Source of the DNA: Bacillus rubiinfantis
Lineage (GTDB): Bacteria; Bacillota; Bacilli; Bacillales; Cytobacillaceae
DNA: 64,000 nt
Direction: 5' to 3'
Assembly (NCBI GenBank): GCA_000752035.1
Contig: CCFE01000030.1
Location: 248,001 to 312,000, forward strand
Part shown: one piece after another, positions 52,557-59,988 of the stretch
How the letters are laid out: every line of letters begins with the position of its first letter
Numbering within the stretch: position 1 is the first letter of the stretch
Program-made: the position numbers and the translations under genes
Notes under the pieces: generated by a model
Seen by the model: only the letters and a program-made list of their open reading frames with translations
Database searches by the model: none
What the model was told of the DNA's origin: nothing

Positions 52557-53312
52557 TTAGAGTTTTTTATTGCAGTCACTATTAAACCCTAGCTTTCTTG
52601 TTAACTGCAAATCTTCGTTCGTAAACAAGCTTAAATATTCCTTGTACCTGCCTTCTGTTGAAGGTCGTCTGATAAGCGTTGCCAAATGATGAACGTCTAT
52701 CTTGGCTGGATTTAACTGTAAGAATTCAAGCAGTTTAACGATCTCAGCTTTTGGTTCCTTACATAATTGATTAAAGTTGAGCACATAGAAGTTTCTGCCA
52801 AGCAAACTCTTTCCTAAAGAAATCGCCCGTTCATTTGCTCGATACCAATAGTGCAAACTTTGCCTGGGACTTGGCTTGCCACCGGTAATGATATTGAATA
52901 AACGCCCCCACTTGACTACCTGGTTTTGATTGCTGCTAAACGCCATTTCTAAACCGTTGCGAATGACAAGGATATATTTCATATTTTCAAACGTTGCAGC
53001 TAAATGTTCCAAATAAATATGGGTTACGGGGTTTTTCCAGCCCCAGCCAGTGTGGCTGCCTTGCTTTTGGGCTGATAATCTCAACATTTCCCGGTGAAAT
53101 CCATTTAATTGATGACAAATCCCTTGTTTATCTTGGTTTAAAAACCACTGTGGATGTCCAAACGTTTTGGCAAACAATAAATTATCATTAGATTGGTTTA
53201 CAGGTCCGATAAAATACCCTAATTGTTTTAGCATTTCAGCAACGACACGAGTCCCGCTCCCCCCCACACCACCAATCACAACAGGAGCTGTTACGAAGTT
53301 AGCTTGATTCAT
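52557..53312 (-). CDS. Sulfotransferase family protein (P-loop type)
   Basis: 251 residues. VVIGGVGGSGTRVVAEML near residue 10 is the phosphate loop and YILVIRNGLEMAFSSNQ near residue 112 the 3'-phosphate motif; GWGWKNP matches the KxP region of related sulfotransferases. Overlaps the nucleotidyltransferase gene by ATGA, tying sulfation to activated-sugar supply. No membrane segment. Confidence 0.8.
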   Translation of the reverse strand: MNQANFVTAPVVIGGVGGSGTRVVAEMLKQLGYFIGPVNQSNDNLLFAKTFGHPQWFLNQDKQGICHQLNGFHREMLRLSAQKQGSHTGWGWKNPVTHIYLEHLAATFENMKYILVIRNGLEMAFSSNQNQVVKWGRLFNIITGGKPSPRQSLHYWYRANERAISLGKSLLGRNFYVLNFNQLCKEPKAEIVKLLEFLQLNPAKIDVHHLATLIRRPSTEGRYKEYLSLFTNEDLQLTRKLGFNSDCNKKL

Positions 53313-54040
53313 ATGCCATCACTCTTATTTAGTAGATAAAGATTTGCCTGTAAAAGTGACTCATGGGTACCAGCATCAAGCCACCATCCTTGTAGAATAT
53401 CATATTGCAGCTGGTTCTTTTCGATATAAAGATTATTAACATCAGTTATTTCCAGCTCATTTCGTTCCGATGGCTGCAGTGTTTCAATAAGGGCAAAAAC
53501 AGTGGGATCATACATATAAATACCTGTGACACAATAGGAGGACGGCGGATTTAGCGGTTTTTCAATAATTGACATAATTCGCTTTCGCTCTTCATCTAAT
53601 TGCGGTACACCATACCGTTTTGGGTCCGGTACTGTTTTCAACAATACTCTGGCACCATTTTCCTGTTGATGAAATTGCTCAATATACCCAGTTAAACTAT
53701 CTTCAAAAATATTATCGCCTAAAATGGCTATGAACCTATCATTTTTGATAAAATTTCTAGCAGTCATGAGGGCATCGGCAATTCCACCGCCTTCATTCTT
53801 CTGGATTCCATATTGAATATGCACAGCCAAATCATCTCCTGTTCCCAGAAGCTCAATAAAGGAGCTGAGATGCTGTTGATTGGTTACGATAAATATTTCT
53901 TTAATACCCGCTTCTTTTAATTTTAAAATTGGCCAGTAAATCATCGGATAACGTCCTACGGGGAGTAAATGTTTGTTCAGATAATTAGTAAATGGCCGGA
54001 GCCGTGATCCCATCCCGCCAGCAAGAATAAGTCCTTTCAT
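53309..54040 (-). CDS. Sugar-1-phosphate nucleotidyltransferase, SpsI/RmlA-like
   Basis: 243 residues, the short form like B. subtilis SpsI (about 246). MKGLILAGGMGSRLRPFT is the nucleotide-binding loop; LLPVGRYPMIYWPI, ILGDNIFEDS and DAGTHESLLQANLY are RmlA landmarks. It would activate glucose-1-phosphate (or a related sugar) with dTTP or UTP for spore polysaccharide. GAGGGGGTGAAGG precedes the ATG. Perfect sigma-K -10 upstream. No rmlBCD genes are in the window. Confidence 0.88.
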   Translation of the reverse strand: MKGLILAGGMGSRLRPFTNYLNKHLLPVGRYPMIYWPILKLKEAGIKEIFIVTNQQHLSSFIELLGTGDDLAVHIQYGIQKNEGGGIADALMTARNFIKNDRFIAILGDNIFEDSLTGYIEQFHQQENGARVLLKTVPDPKRYGVPQLDEERKRIMSIIEKPLNPPSSYCVTGIYMYDPTVFALIETLQPSERNELEITDVNNLYIEKNQLQYDILQGWWLDAGTHESLLQANLYLLNKSDGI

Positions 54041-54081
54041 CCCTTCACCCCCTCTTAACTAATATTCATCAAGATTCCTTA

Positions 54082-54090
54082 TACTGTATG
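54082..54090 (-). promoter_or_regulatory. Sigma-K-like -10 box CATACAGTA
   Basis: Perfect CATAnnnTA match 42 bases upstream of the nucleotidyltransferase start; no clear AC at the -35 position. Confidence 0.45.
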
Positions 54091-54165
54091 CCATGGAGTA
54101 GCATTAGGAACAGGATTTATCCCTTAAAGCACCTCTTTTGTTCAAAATGAGCGATGTCCAATCAT

Positions 54166-54207
54166 AAAAAAGCGCTAGTGGCAAGTCATTGCTCACCACT
54201 AGGCGCA
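54166..54207 (-). terminator. Terminator of the 133-residue protein gene
   Basis: GCGC(C)TAGTGG pairs with CCACTAGCGC; TTTTTTATG follows on the minus strand. Confidence 0.85.
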
Positions 54208-54213
54208 TCTTTA

Positions 54214-54615
54214 CTATCGTGGCCGTGGCCGCTGGGCAATTGGAAGAAGCGGGAGAATAGTAGCAAGTGTTCCCGTTTCATCTGTCGCAGTGACAGATGA
54301 AAGGACTTTTCTAAATGGTGAAGAGAGAGGCTCACCACCGTGAACCGCCAGTTGGACTGCAAATTTTTCTATGTTGGAAACATCAAAAGTTAGCGTAACT
54401 GCTTGACGAGGCCCCAGATTTACAACCTCTCGGGAAATTAAAACTTGCTGACCATCAAGACTTAACAATCGCACTCCTACATTAACTGGACGCAGAGCTC
54501 TTGTATTATGAATAGTAACCGAAACGGTTTGGTAGAGTGTTTCAGGTGTATATAAATATACAGAACCATTTGTTCTATTATCGACAGGTAAAGTTGAATA
54601 TGCAACAATTGCCAT
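54214..54615 (-). CDS. Small beta-rich protein of unknown function, spore-surface locus
   Basis: 133 residues. An Ig-like beta fold is likely (TVSVTIHNTRALRPVNVGVRL, QAVTLTFDVSNIEKFAVQLAV), ending in LPLLPIAQRPRPR. No cysteine, signal peptide or membrane segment. TAAGGAGGAATAAT precedes the ATG. Single-gene unit with a sigma-K-like promoter whose spacing matches that at 51138. Probably a structural spore-surface protein; no family recognised. Confidence 0.68.
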   Translation of the reverse strand: MAIVAYSTLPVDNRTNGSVYLYTPETLYQTVSVTIHNTRALRPVNVGVRLLSLDGQQVLISREVVNLGPRQAVTLTFDVSNIEKFAVQLAVHGGEPLSSPFRKVLSSVTATDETGTLATILPLLPIAQRPRPR

Positions 54616-54659
54616 ATTATTCCTCCTTATAAGATTTATAATTGAAATACCTTCTCTAT

Positions 54660-54686
54660 CGTTATATGTTTTTTTGCTGGTACTGT
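54660..54686 (-). promoter_or_regulatory. Sigma-K-like promoter
   Basis: Minus strand ACA, 15-nt spacer, CATATAACG: two mismatches at the last positions of the -10, but spacing and the A-run resemble the promoter at 51138-51164. Confidence 0.35.
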
Positions 54687-54742
54687 TTGGACAAGTGTAG
54701 GAGGTTATCTATCTATTTTTTCATTTAATTTGATCAAAGCAG

Positions 54743-55813
54743 TTAACCTGTCCCCAAATTCCTTAACATTGTCCGAAAATGTTGGCTATACCTTGAAGGC
54801 GTATATTCGGTTTGAATGTGGGCTGCAGCAGCTTGGCTGATAGTTTCTCTAAGACTATGATTCTCAATCAACTCTTTTATTTCCCGTACACTTGTTGCAA
54901 CGTCCCCCTGTTCGTACAATTTTCCAGTTTGATTATGGAGAATTAGATTCTCAACACCATCTGATTTTGTTGCAACAACTGGACAATTGCAGCACATCGC
55001 TTCGGCAATAGAATAGCCAAACCCTTCCAATAAAGAGGTTGAACAGAGAACGCCTCCAGATACGGCGATTTTTGAATAATAAATCTGCATTTCAGAACGA
55101 GGTATATTTTCAAATACCTCTAGATAAGATTGCAATCCAACTTTACTTATTTGAGCCGCAAACTGTTGCAACTGCTGCTGGGTACTATATGTCGTATCAT
55201 GAAAGAACCATAAGCGCAGATTTTGCTTTTCTGCACATAAACGGGCACCGATTTTTAAAAATTCGAGCCAATTTTTGTTTTTTTCTAATCGACCTACCCA
55301 GCCGACGATGACATGTTCTGGCTGGTTCACATTAATTTGATGGTACCGCTCGGCATTGATACAATTGGGAAAGCTGTATTGCGGCAGTCCAGGAAATGCA
55401 GCAGCCATTTGTTGCTCCCAAAAGGTATGCGGAGGAAACAAAATGGCGTTAGCATAACGGACTACGTACGGTCTACACTTTTTCAGCCACATAAGACTAG
55501 ATGTGCGACTGCCAACCCCTTGATTTTCAAAAACAACCTTGCCTCTATACCCCATGTTTCGCAGCTTCTTTAAAAATAAATAATCTGTACACACGATCAC
55601 GGCCTGAAACTGATGTGAGGCTATTAAGTTTTTCATATCCGCATCCTTATCCAGGACAAAGACGCGATTTTTATCAATAATTTTGGCTGAAGCAGAGGCC
55701 GAAAAATATAGATAATAACATCGGATTCCATTAGCCTGTAAAGCTGTATCACGCTCGGCATTCAGCGTCGCCATCCCGCCTGCTAAGTGTGGAAAAACAA
55801 ATAAGACGTCCAT
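54743..55813 (-). CDS. GT4 family glycosyltransferase
   Basis: About 356 residues, GT-B fold. Start MDVLFVFPHLAGG at 55813; the 52 extra codons upstream overlap the divergent promoter region. HVIVGWVGRLEKNKNWLEF, LLEGFGYSIAEAMCCNCPVVAT (donor-binding E-x7-E motif) and DGVENLI mark the C-terminal half. It is clearly homologous to the C-terminal half of the divergent LamG-GT4 protein. Cytoplasmic. Confidence 0.88.
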   Translation of the reverse strand: MDVLFVFPHLAGGMATLNAERDTALQANGIRCYYLYFSASASAKIIDKNRVFVLDKDADMKNLIASHQFQAVIVCTDYLFLKKLRNMGYRGKVVFENQGVGSRTSSLMWLKKCRPYVVRYANAILFPPHTFWEQQMAAAFPGLPQYSFPNCINAERYHQINVNQPEHVIVGWVGRLEKNKNWLEFLKIGARLCAEKQNLRLWFFHDTTYSTQQQLQQFAAQISKVGLQSYLEVFENIPRSEMQIYYSKIAVSGGVLCSTSLLEGFGYSIAEAMCCNCPVVATKSDGVENLILHNQTGKLYEQGDVATSVREIKELIENHSLRETISQAAAAHIQTEYTPSRYSQHFRTMLRNLGTG

Positions 55814-55843
55814 TCTATCCCACTTTCCTTTTGTTCGTTCCTG

Positions 55844-55852
55844 TAATATATG
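55844..55852 (-). promoter_or_regulatory. Sigma-K-like -10 box CATATATTA
   Basis: Perfect CATAnnnTA, 30 bases before the GT4 start codon. Confidence 0.5.
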
Positions 55853-55911
55853 AAAACAGCTTTTATATCGGCAGGGTGAATGGCGTAAATCAAAAGTTTT
55901 CCTAACGAAGG

Positions 55912-55940
55912 AACCAAACAAATTTTCATAACATAAAATG
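55912..55940 (+). promoter_or_regulatory. Sigma-K-like promoter of the LamG-GT4 gene
   Basis: Two overlapping -10 candidates: CATAACATA at 55927 (perfect) and CATAAAATG at 55932, the latter with AC 17 nt upstream. 63-76 bases from the start codon. Confidence 0.5.
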
Positions 55941-56002
55941 TGGTGTGTAACAGGACAGGTATGATTCAAAGACAGGATTTTAATTCAGGAGGAATTCTTT
56001 GC

Positions 56003-57766
56003 ATGCAACACAACGCTTTTCTTACATTCCATGGAACTACTATTGTGAGAACAAAGGAGCCATTATTGAAAGACATCCAAAATACATTTACGATTGAATT
56101 TTGGGCAAAACCCAAAGCTGAACATATCATTGGTCCAGCATCAGTAAAAAGAAAAACTAACATAATAAAGCAGCAGTTTGCCATTGCACCTGTTTTTGGA
56201 GCGCTAAACGATGGAAATTTATCCAGAGCCGGTGTTGGTGTATCTGTGGGAACAAATGGCATCGCCGTCTATGAACATACAACAAATTATTTCCCGGTAA
56301 CTTTAGCCTATCCTGTAAAGTTGCCTGACTGGACACATATTGCCGTAGTTTATGAAAATAAACGTCCCTCCTTATATGTGAATGGCCAATATATAAAAAA
56401 AGGAACTACAAGCAGAAAAAACGTCGTCCCTTCTGCCATTTTTGGCGGTATCGAGAAAATTGGATATTTTACTGGTAATCTTCGTGAGATCCGCATTTGG
56501 AACAGAGCGTGTACTAGATTGGAAATTCAAGAATTTATGAATAAGGAATTAACAGGTCGGGAACCCGGTTTGTGCGGTTATTGGAAGCTTAATGGAGAAG
56601 CGGGAAATATTGCTGTTGATTCTTCTCCCCGCTGCAATGATGGGTATATAGAGTCACTTGGTCCGAATAAAGAAAATAGCAAGGGGTTGAAACCAAAACA
56701 GGTTAAAGTATTATTTACCTTTGTAGTTCCCAGTGGTGGTGTAGAAACCCTTAATCGTCAACGCTTTAACGCCCTTCAACAAAAAGGTCTCACCTGTCAT
56801 TTTTTATATAAATTACCTGGAACCGGCTTACAAAATAAGATTAACACTACTATCCACATCTCAAACAATGATAGTGAAATCAAAAACCTTATTGAATCAG
56901 AAAAATATGATGCAATTGTTGTCGTGACTGATGTTTTCCTATTAGAAAAAATCCGCCGTTTTGGCTATAAAGGGCGGTTAATTTATGAAGTACAAGGCAT
57001 TGGCTTCAACAAAGAATATGCTGAACACTTTATGAAAACGCATGCCTCCCTGATAGAATTAAATAGTGATGCCCTCCTTTATCCGAAAACCCCTCACTTA
57101 ATACAGGTAATGGAAAAGTATTTCCCAGCAAAACGAAAATTTTGCTTCCATAATTGCTTTGATACAACAGAATTCCACTATAAACAGCTGCCAAAACAGG
57201 ACCAGCCAATTATTGGCTGGGTTGGCAGGCTTGAAGAAAATAAAAACTGGCGCGATTTCTTAAAGATTGGAGCTGCCTTTATTAAAACTAATCCGTCGAT
57301 TCAGCTATGGATGTTCCAAGATGATACATTGGCAGAGCCTAAAGAACGGAGCGCCTTTGAAAAAATGCTGGAGCAGTTAAACCTGCGCCAGCACATCACT
57401 GTTTTTTCTAACGAGCCACATCATAAAATGGCAAATTATTTTTCGATTATTGGTGATTCAGGCGGCTTTCTCTGTTCAACCTCAAAAGTGGAAGGCTTTG
57501 GCTACGCAGTTCTGGAAGCAATGGTATGTAGATGTCCTGTTTTATCAACCGACTCTGACGGCGTTCGCAGCTTTATTAAACATAATAAGACCGGTAAGTT
57601 TTTTGAATTAGGTAATCTCCAACAAGCAATTGCTGAAGGCATGGAATATTTGACAAATGAAAGCTTAAGAGCGACAATTCGCGCAAATGGGGTCAGCCAT
57701 ATTGAACGCCATTTTTCTTTAGAGCAATATGGAGACCATTTTTTACAAATGATAAACAGTCTTTAA
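56003..57766 (+). CDS. LamG-like lectin domain fused to GT4 glycosyltransferase
   Basis: About 587 residues from ATG 56003, 9 nt after GGAGGAATTC. Residues 1-215 form a concanavalin/LamG domain (IEFWAKPKAE, WTHIAVVYENKRPSLYVNGQ, GYFTGNLREIRIWNR, CGYWKLNGEAG). From about 235 a GT-B glycosyltransferase: TFVVPSGGVETLNRQR, IIGWVGRLEENKNW and KVEGFGYAVLEAMVCRCPVLS. Soluble. Divergent from its lectin-less paralogue. Same lectin type as in the GT2 fusion at 9751-11496, suggesting both enzymes dock on the same glycan or protein surface. Confidence 0.87.
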   Translation: MQHNAFLTFHGTTIVRTKEPLLKDIQNTFTIEFWAKPKAEHIIGPASVKRKTNIIKQQFAIAPVFGALNDGNLSRAGVGVSVGTNGIAVYEHTTNYFPVTLAYPVKLPDWTHIAVVYENKRPSLYVNGQYIKKGTTSRKNVVPSAIFGGIEKIGYFTGNLREIRIWNRACTRLEIQEFMNKELTGREPGLCGYWKLNGEAGNIAVDSSPRCNDGYIESLGPNKENSKGLKPKQVKVLFTFVVPSGGVETLNRQRFNALQQKGLTCHFLYKLPGTGLQNKINTTIHISNNDSEIKNLIESEKYDAIVVVTDVFLLEKIRRFGYKGRLIYEVQGIGFNKEYAEHFMKTHASLIELNSDALLYPKTPHLIQVMEKYFPAKRKFCFHNCFDTTEFHYKQLPKQDQPIIGWVGRLEENKNWRDFLKIGAAFIKTNPSIQLWMFQDDTLAEPKERSAFEKMLEQLNLRQHITVFSNEPHHKMANYFSIIGDSGGFLCSTSKVEGFGYAVLEAMVCRCPVLSTDSDGVRSFIKHNKTGKFFELGNLQQAIAEGMEYLTNESLRATIRANGVSHIERHFSLEQYGDHFLQMINSL

Positions 57767-57833
57767 GTAAAAACTCGTCGATTGGCGAGCCTTCAGGGTA
57801 ATACAAAGCTGAAGTTGCATGTATACTCCCAGC

Positions 57834-57866
57834 TAAAAAAGCGATTGAATGAGTCAATCGCTTTTT
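57834..57866. terminator. Bidirectional terminator
   Basis: AAAAAAGCGATTGA-ATGAG-TCAATCGCTTTTT. Separates the LamG-GT4 gene from the convergent small gene. Confidence 0.9.
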
Positions 57867-57871
57867 ACCTG

Positions 57872-58015
57872 TTATCGTTTTGCTTTTCTTTTTTGAACTA
57901 ATGCATTGTGCGCTGCCGCTTTAGCAGCTGCTTTTTGGGCTGATGCTGCAACTTGTCTGCCATGATATAAGCCAACTGGCGACATACGCTTACTATGACT
58001 TTGACATGAACACAT
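57872..58015 (-). CDS. 47-residue Cys/Ala/Lys small protein, spore-surface-like
   Basis: Starts MCSCQSHSKRMSPVGLYHG, followed by an Ala/Lys-rich helix (ASAQKAAAKAAAHNA) and ends QKRKAKR. A good ribosome site AAAGGGGGG lies 9 nt upstream of ATG 58015. The MCxC start is shared with the next small gene upstream. No membrane segment. Probably a minor coat or crust component; inferred from location and composition only. Confidence 0.6.
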   Translation of the reverse strand: MCSCQSHSKRMSPVGLYHGRQVAASAQKAAAKAAAHNALVQKRKAKR

Positions 58016-58099
58016 CGAGTGAATCCCCCCTTTCAACTGTCGTATAGCTCCCTCTGACTAATTGTTATGCACTTAAATGTCTGCGAAAAAGCGGCAATT

Positions 58100-58246
58100 C
58101 TAAGGGCGCTTCTTACTGTATTTAGTTGTTAAGGGACGGACGGATGTTTTTGCAGATGGCTGAGATTTAACCAATGTAATGTTGTTCCAACCTTGTGTGT
58201 GATAGTGGCTTCCATATCGCTTGTTGATTTCGCGGCATAAACACAC
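58100..58246 (-). CDS. 48-residue small protein with MCxC start
   Basis: GTG 58246 lies 8 nt after GGGAGGTG, giving MCLCREINKRYGSHYHTQG...KYSKKRP; the longer frame from 58285 overlaps this site. Basic, with His/Tyr/Ser-rich middle. Paired with the 47-residue gene downstream on the same strand, both with Cys-x-Cys at the start. Function unknown. Confidence 0.6.
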   Translation of the reverse strand: MCLCREINKRYGSHYHTQGWNNITLVKSQPSAKTSVRPLTTKYSKKRP

Positions 58247-58321
58247 GGAGAACACCTCCCATCTATCAATTAGTCTATACTTCATCCTGTTTTTCGCTTG
58301 TACGAATGTACATAGCTTAAT

Positions 58322-58356
58322 AAAAAAACGCCTGGATGACTAGTTTCATCCAAGCG
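58322..58356 (-). terminator. Terminator of rsmF
   Basis: CGCTTGGATGA and TCATCCAGGCG form an 11-bp stem (one mismatch), followed by TTTTTTTATT on the minus strand. Confidence 0.9.
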
Positions 58357-58461
58357 CAACTCTAATTTAATTAAGTTTGCCCCATAAATTATTTCTATGA
58401 GGCATTATCCTCTGAATTAACTGCATTAATCATATAAAATCCCTTATATGATTTTTTCATC

Positions 58462-59829
58462 CTAATTCATCCAGCGTAATCCTTTTGGAAAATGATTTTT
58501 CAATATATGATCTGACAACTTGCCCCATCCGAGCGGAAAACCGGAAACATCGACTAGATACCAGCCTTTTGGAGCATCCGCTTGGAGTGACTCACCTCTT
58601 AAGTAGGAATAAACTTCACGCGAATCAACGCTTAAATTCCAGTGCTGTTTGACCTCAGCTGTCGTTAGTGATAATGCCAATGCATGAGAGGGTTCAAAAC
58701 GGTTTTTCTTTATGGTCCCTAAATGCCAGCCAGGTCTGATAACTTTAAGTTGATCTAATGATAGCATTTCATTCGGAACGAGGTACAAGTGGTCACCAAA
58801 TAGTAAAAAGTCACCTTTTGGAGCTGAGAGCAAATTTTCCGAAGCAAAGTCTAAATAGCTTTTTAACAGCTTAGTATCCTTTAGCGGCTTTATATATCTG
58901 CGTCTGCCTGATTCGTCGCCGTCGGTCTTCTGCAATACCGCAATAAAATGGCCTTCACCTTGGAGCTGATGCGGCCACAAGCGGATAGTCTTGGCAATCC
59001 CTGGCGCCGGATCTTGGACCCACTCTTTCCGGCCGTGCGCAAATCCTGCAAATGTTTTGACATCCTCGATGATAAAATGAGGATTCTCTTTGATAAATTT
59101 ACTGATTACCCCTTCATTTTCTTCTGGGGAGAAGGTACAGGTTGAATAGACAAGCCTGCCGCCGGGTTTCAACATGTCCGCAGCCTGTTGTAGGATATCA
59201 AGCTGACGAAATGCACACTGGGCCACATTGGCTAAACTCCACTCAGCACGTGCCTCGGGATCTTTGCGGAACATCCCTTCTCCTGAGCAGGGCGCATCCA
59301 CCATCACCCGATCGAAATAACTGGGGAATCTTTCGGCTAACCGAGCCGGAGTTTCATTCGTTACCACGGCATTTTTTATCCCCATCCGCTCCACATTTTG
59401 TGATAGCACCTTCGCTCGTGCTGAATAAAGTTCATTGGTAACTAATAAGCCCTGACCCTTCATTCTTTGTGCAATATGGGTCGTTTTTCCGCCGGGGGCT
59501 GCACATAAATCTAAGATCCTTTCGCCTGGCTGCGGGTCTAGAATTTCGCCGACAGCCATCGCACTCGGTTCCTGGATATAATATAAACCAGCCTCATGAT
59601 AAGGGTGCTTTCCCGGGCGCTCCTCAGCACCGTAGAAATACCCCTCTGCGACCCAAGGAATGCTTTTTAAAGAAAACGGAGAGATTTGTTCAAAATCTTC
59701 TTTTGATACCTTCAGTGTATTAACTCGCAATCCCTGCGCTTTTGGCGCTTGATAACTTTTGATAAAATCAACATATTCCTCTTGCAGCAGCTGCTGCATT
59801 TTAACCTCAAACTCTTTCGGCAGCTCCAT
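58462..59829 (-). CDS. rsmF: 16S rRNA m5C methyltransferase, RsmF-like
   Basis: 455 residues. Methylates a cytosine of 16S rRNA with SAM. Residues 1-310 hold the RsmB/Nop2 catalytic domain: LDLCAAPGGKTTHIAQRM, VDAPCSGEGMFRKDP (release cysteine) and YSTCTFSPEENEGV (nucleophile cysteine). The C-terminal part with IRPGWHLGTIKKNRFEPSHALAL is the RsmF/PUA-like RNA-binding region. A run of degenerate repeats lies upstream. Monocistronic. Confidence 0.93.
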   Translation of the reverse strand: MELPKEFEVKMQQLLQEEYVDFIKSYQAPKAQGLRVNTLKVSKEDFEQISPFSLKSIPWVAEGYFYGAEERPGKHPYHEAGLYYIQEPSAMAVGEILDPQPGERILDLCAAPGGKTTHIAQRMKGQGLLVTNELYSARAKVLSQNVERMGIKNAVVTNETPARLAERFPSYFDRVMVDAPCSGEGMFRKDPEARAEWSLANVAQCAFRQLDILQQAADMLKPGGRLVYSTCTFSPEENEGVISKFIKENPHFIIEDVKTFAGFAHGRKEWVQDPAPGIAKTIRLWPHQLQGEGHFIAVLQKTDGDESGRRRYIKPLKDTKLLKSYLDFASENLLSAPKGDFLLFGDHLYLVPNEMLSLDQLKVIRPGWHLGTIKKNRFEPSHALALSLTTAEVKQHWNLSVDSREVYSYLRGESLQADAPKGWYLVDVSGFPLGWGKLSDHILKNHFPKGLRWMN

Positions 59830-59884
59830 TTTGTACTATCACCTCAAAACTAACTCTCATCATTTACTTTCGAGTTTGAAATCT

Positions 59885-59949
59885 AAATATATCAGCGACT
59901 CGAATCCAATTATATCAGCGAAAATTCGATTTTATCAGCAATTTTTCGC
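59885..59949. repeat. Degenerate ~21-bp tandem repeat, TATCAGCG core (3 units)
   Basis: ATATATCAGCGACTCG, TTATATCAGCGAAAATTCG and TTTTATCAGCAATTTTTCG follow each other at 21-22 base steps. Same family as 2625-2782 and 25421-25520. It lies upstream of rsmF and downstream of the MFS gene. Confidence 0.75.
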
Positions 59950-59988
59950 TTTCCTCACAGCGGCCTCCTACAGGACAGGCCTATCATG

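Noticed and set aside
55814..55969. 52-codon N-terminal extension of the GT4 gene
   Set aside because: It overlaps the divergent sigma-K-like boxes, and the Rossmann start MDVLFVFPH fits the family N-terminus.
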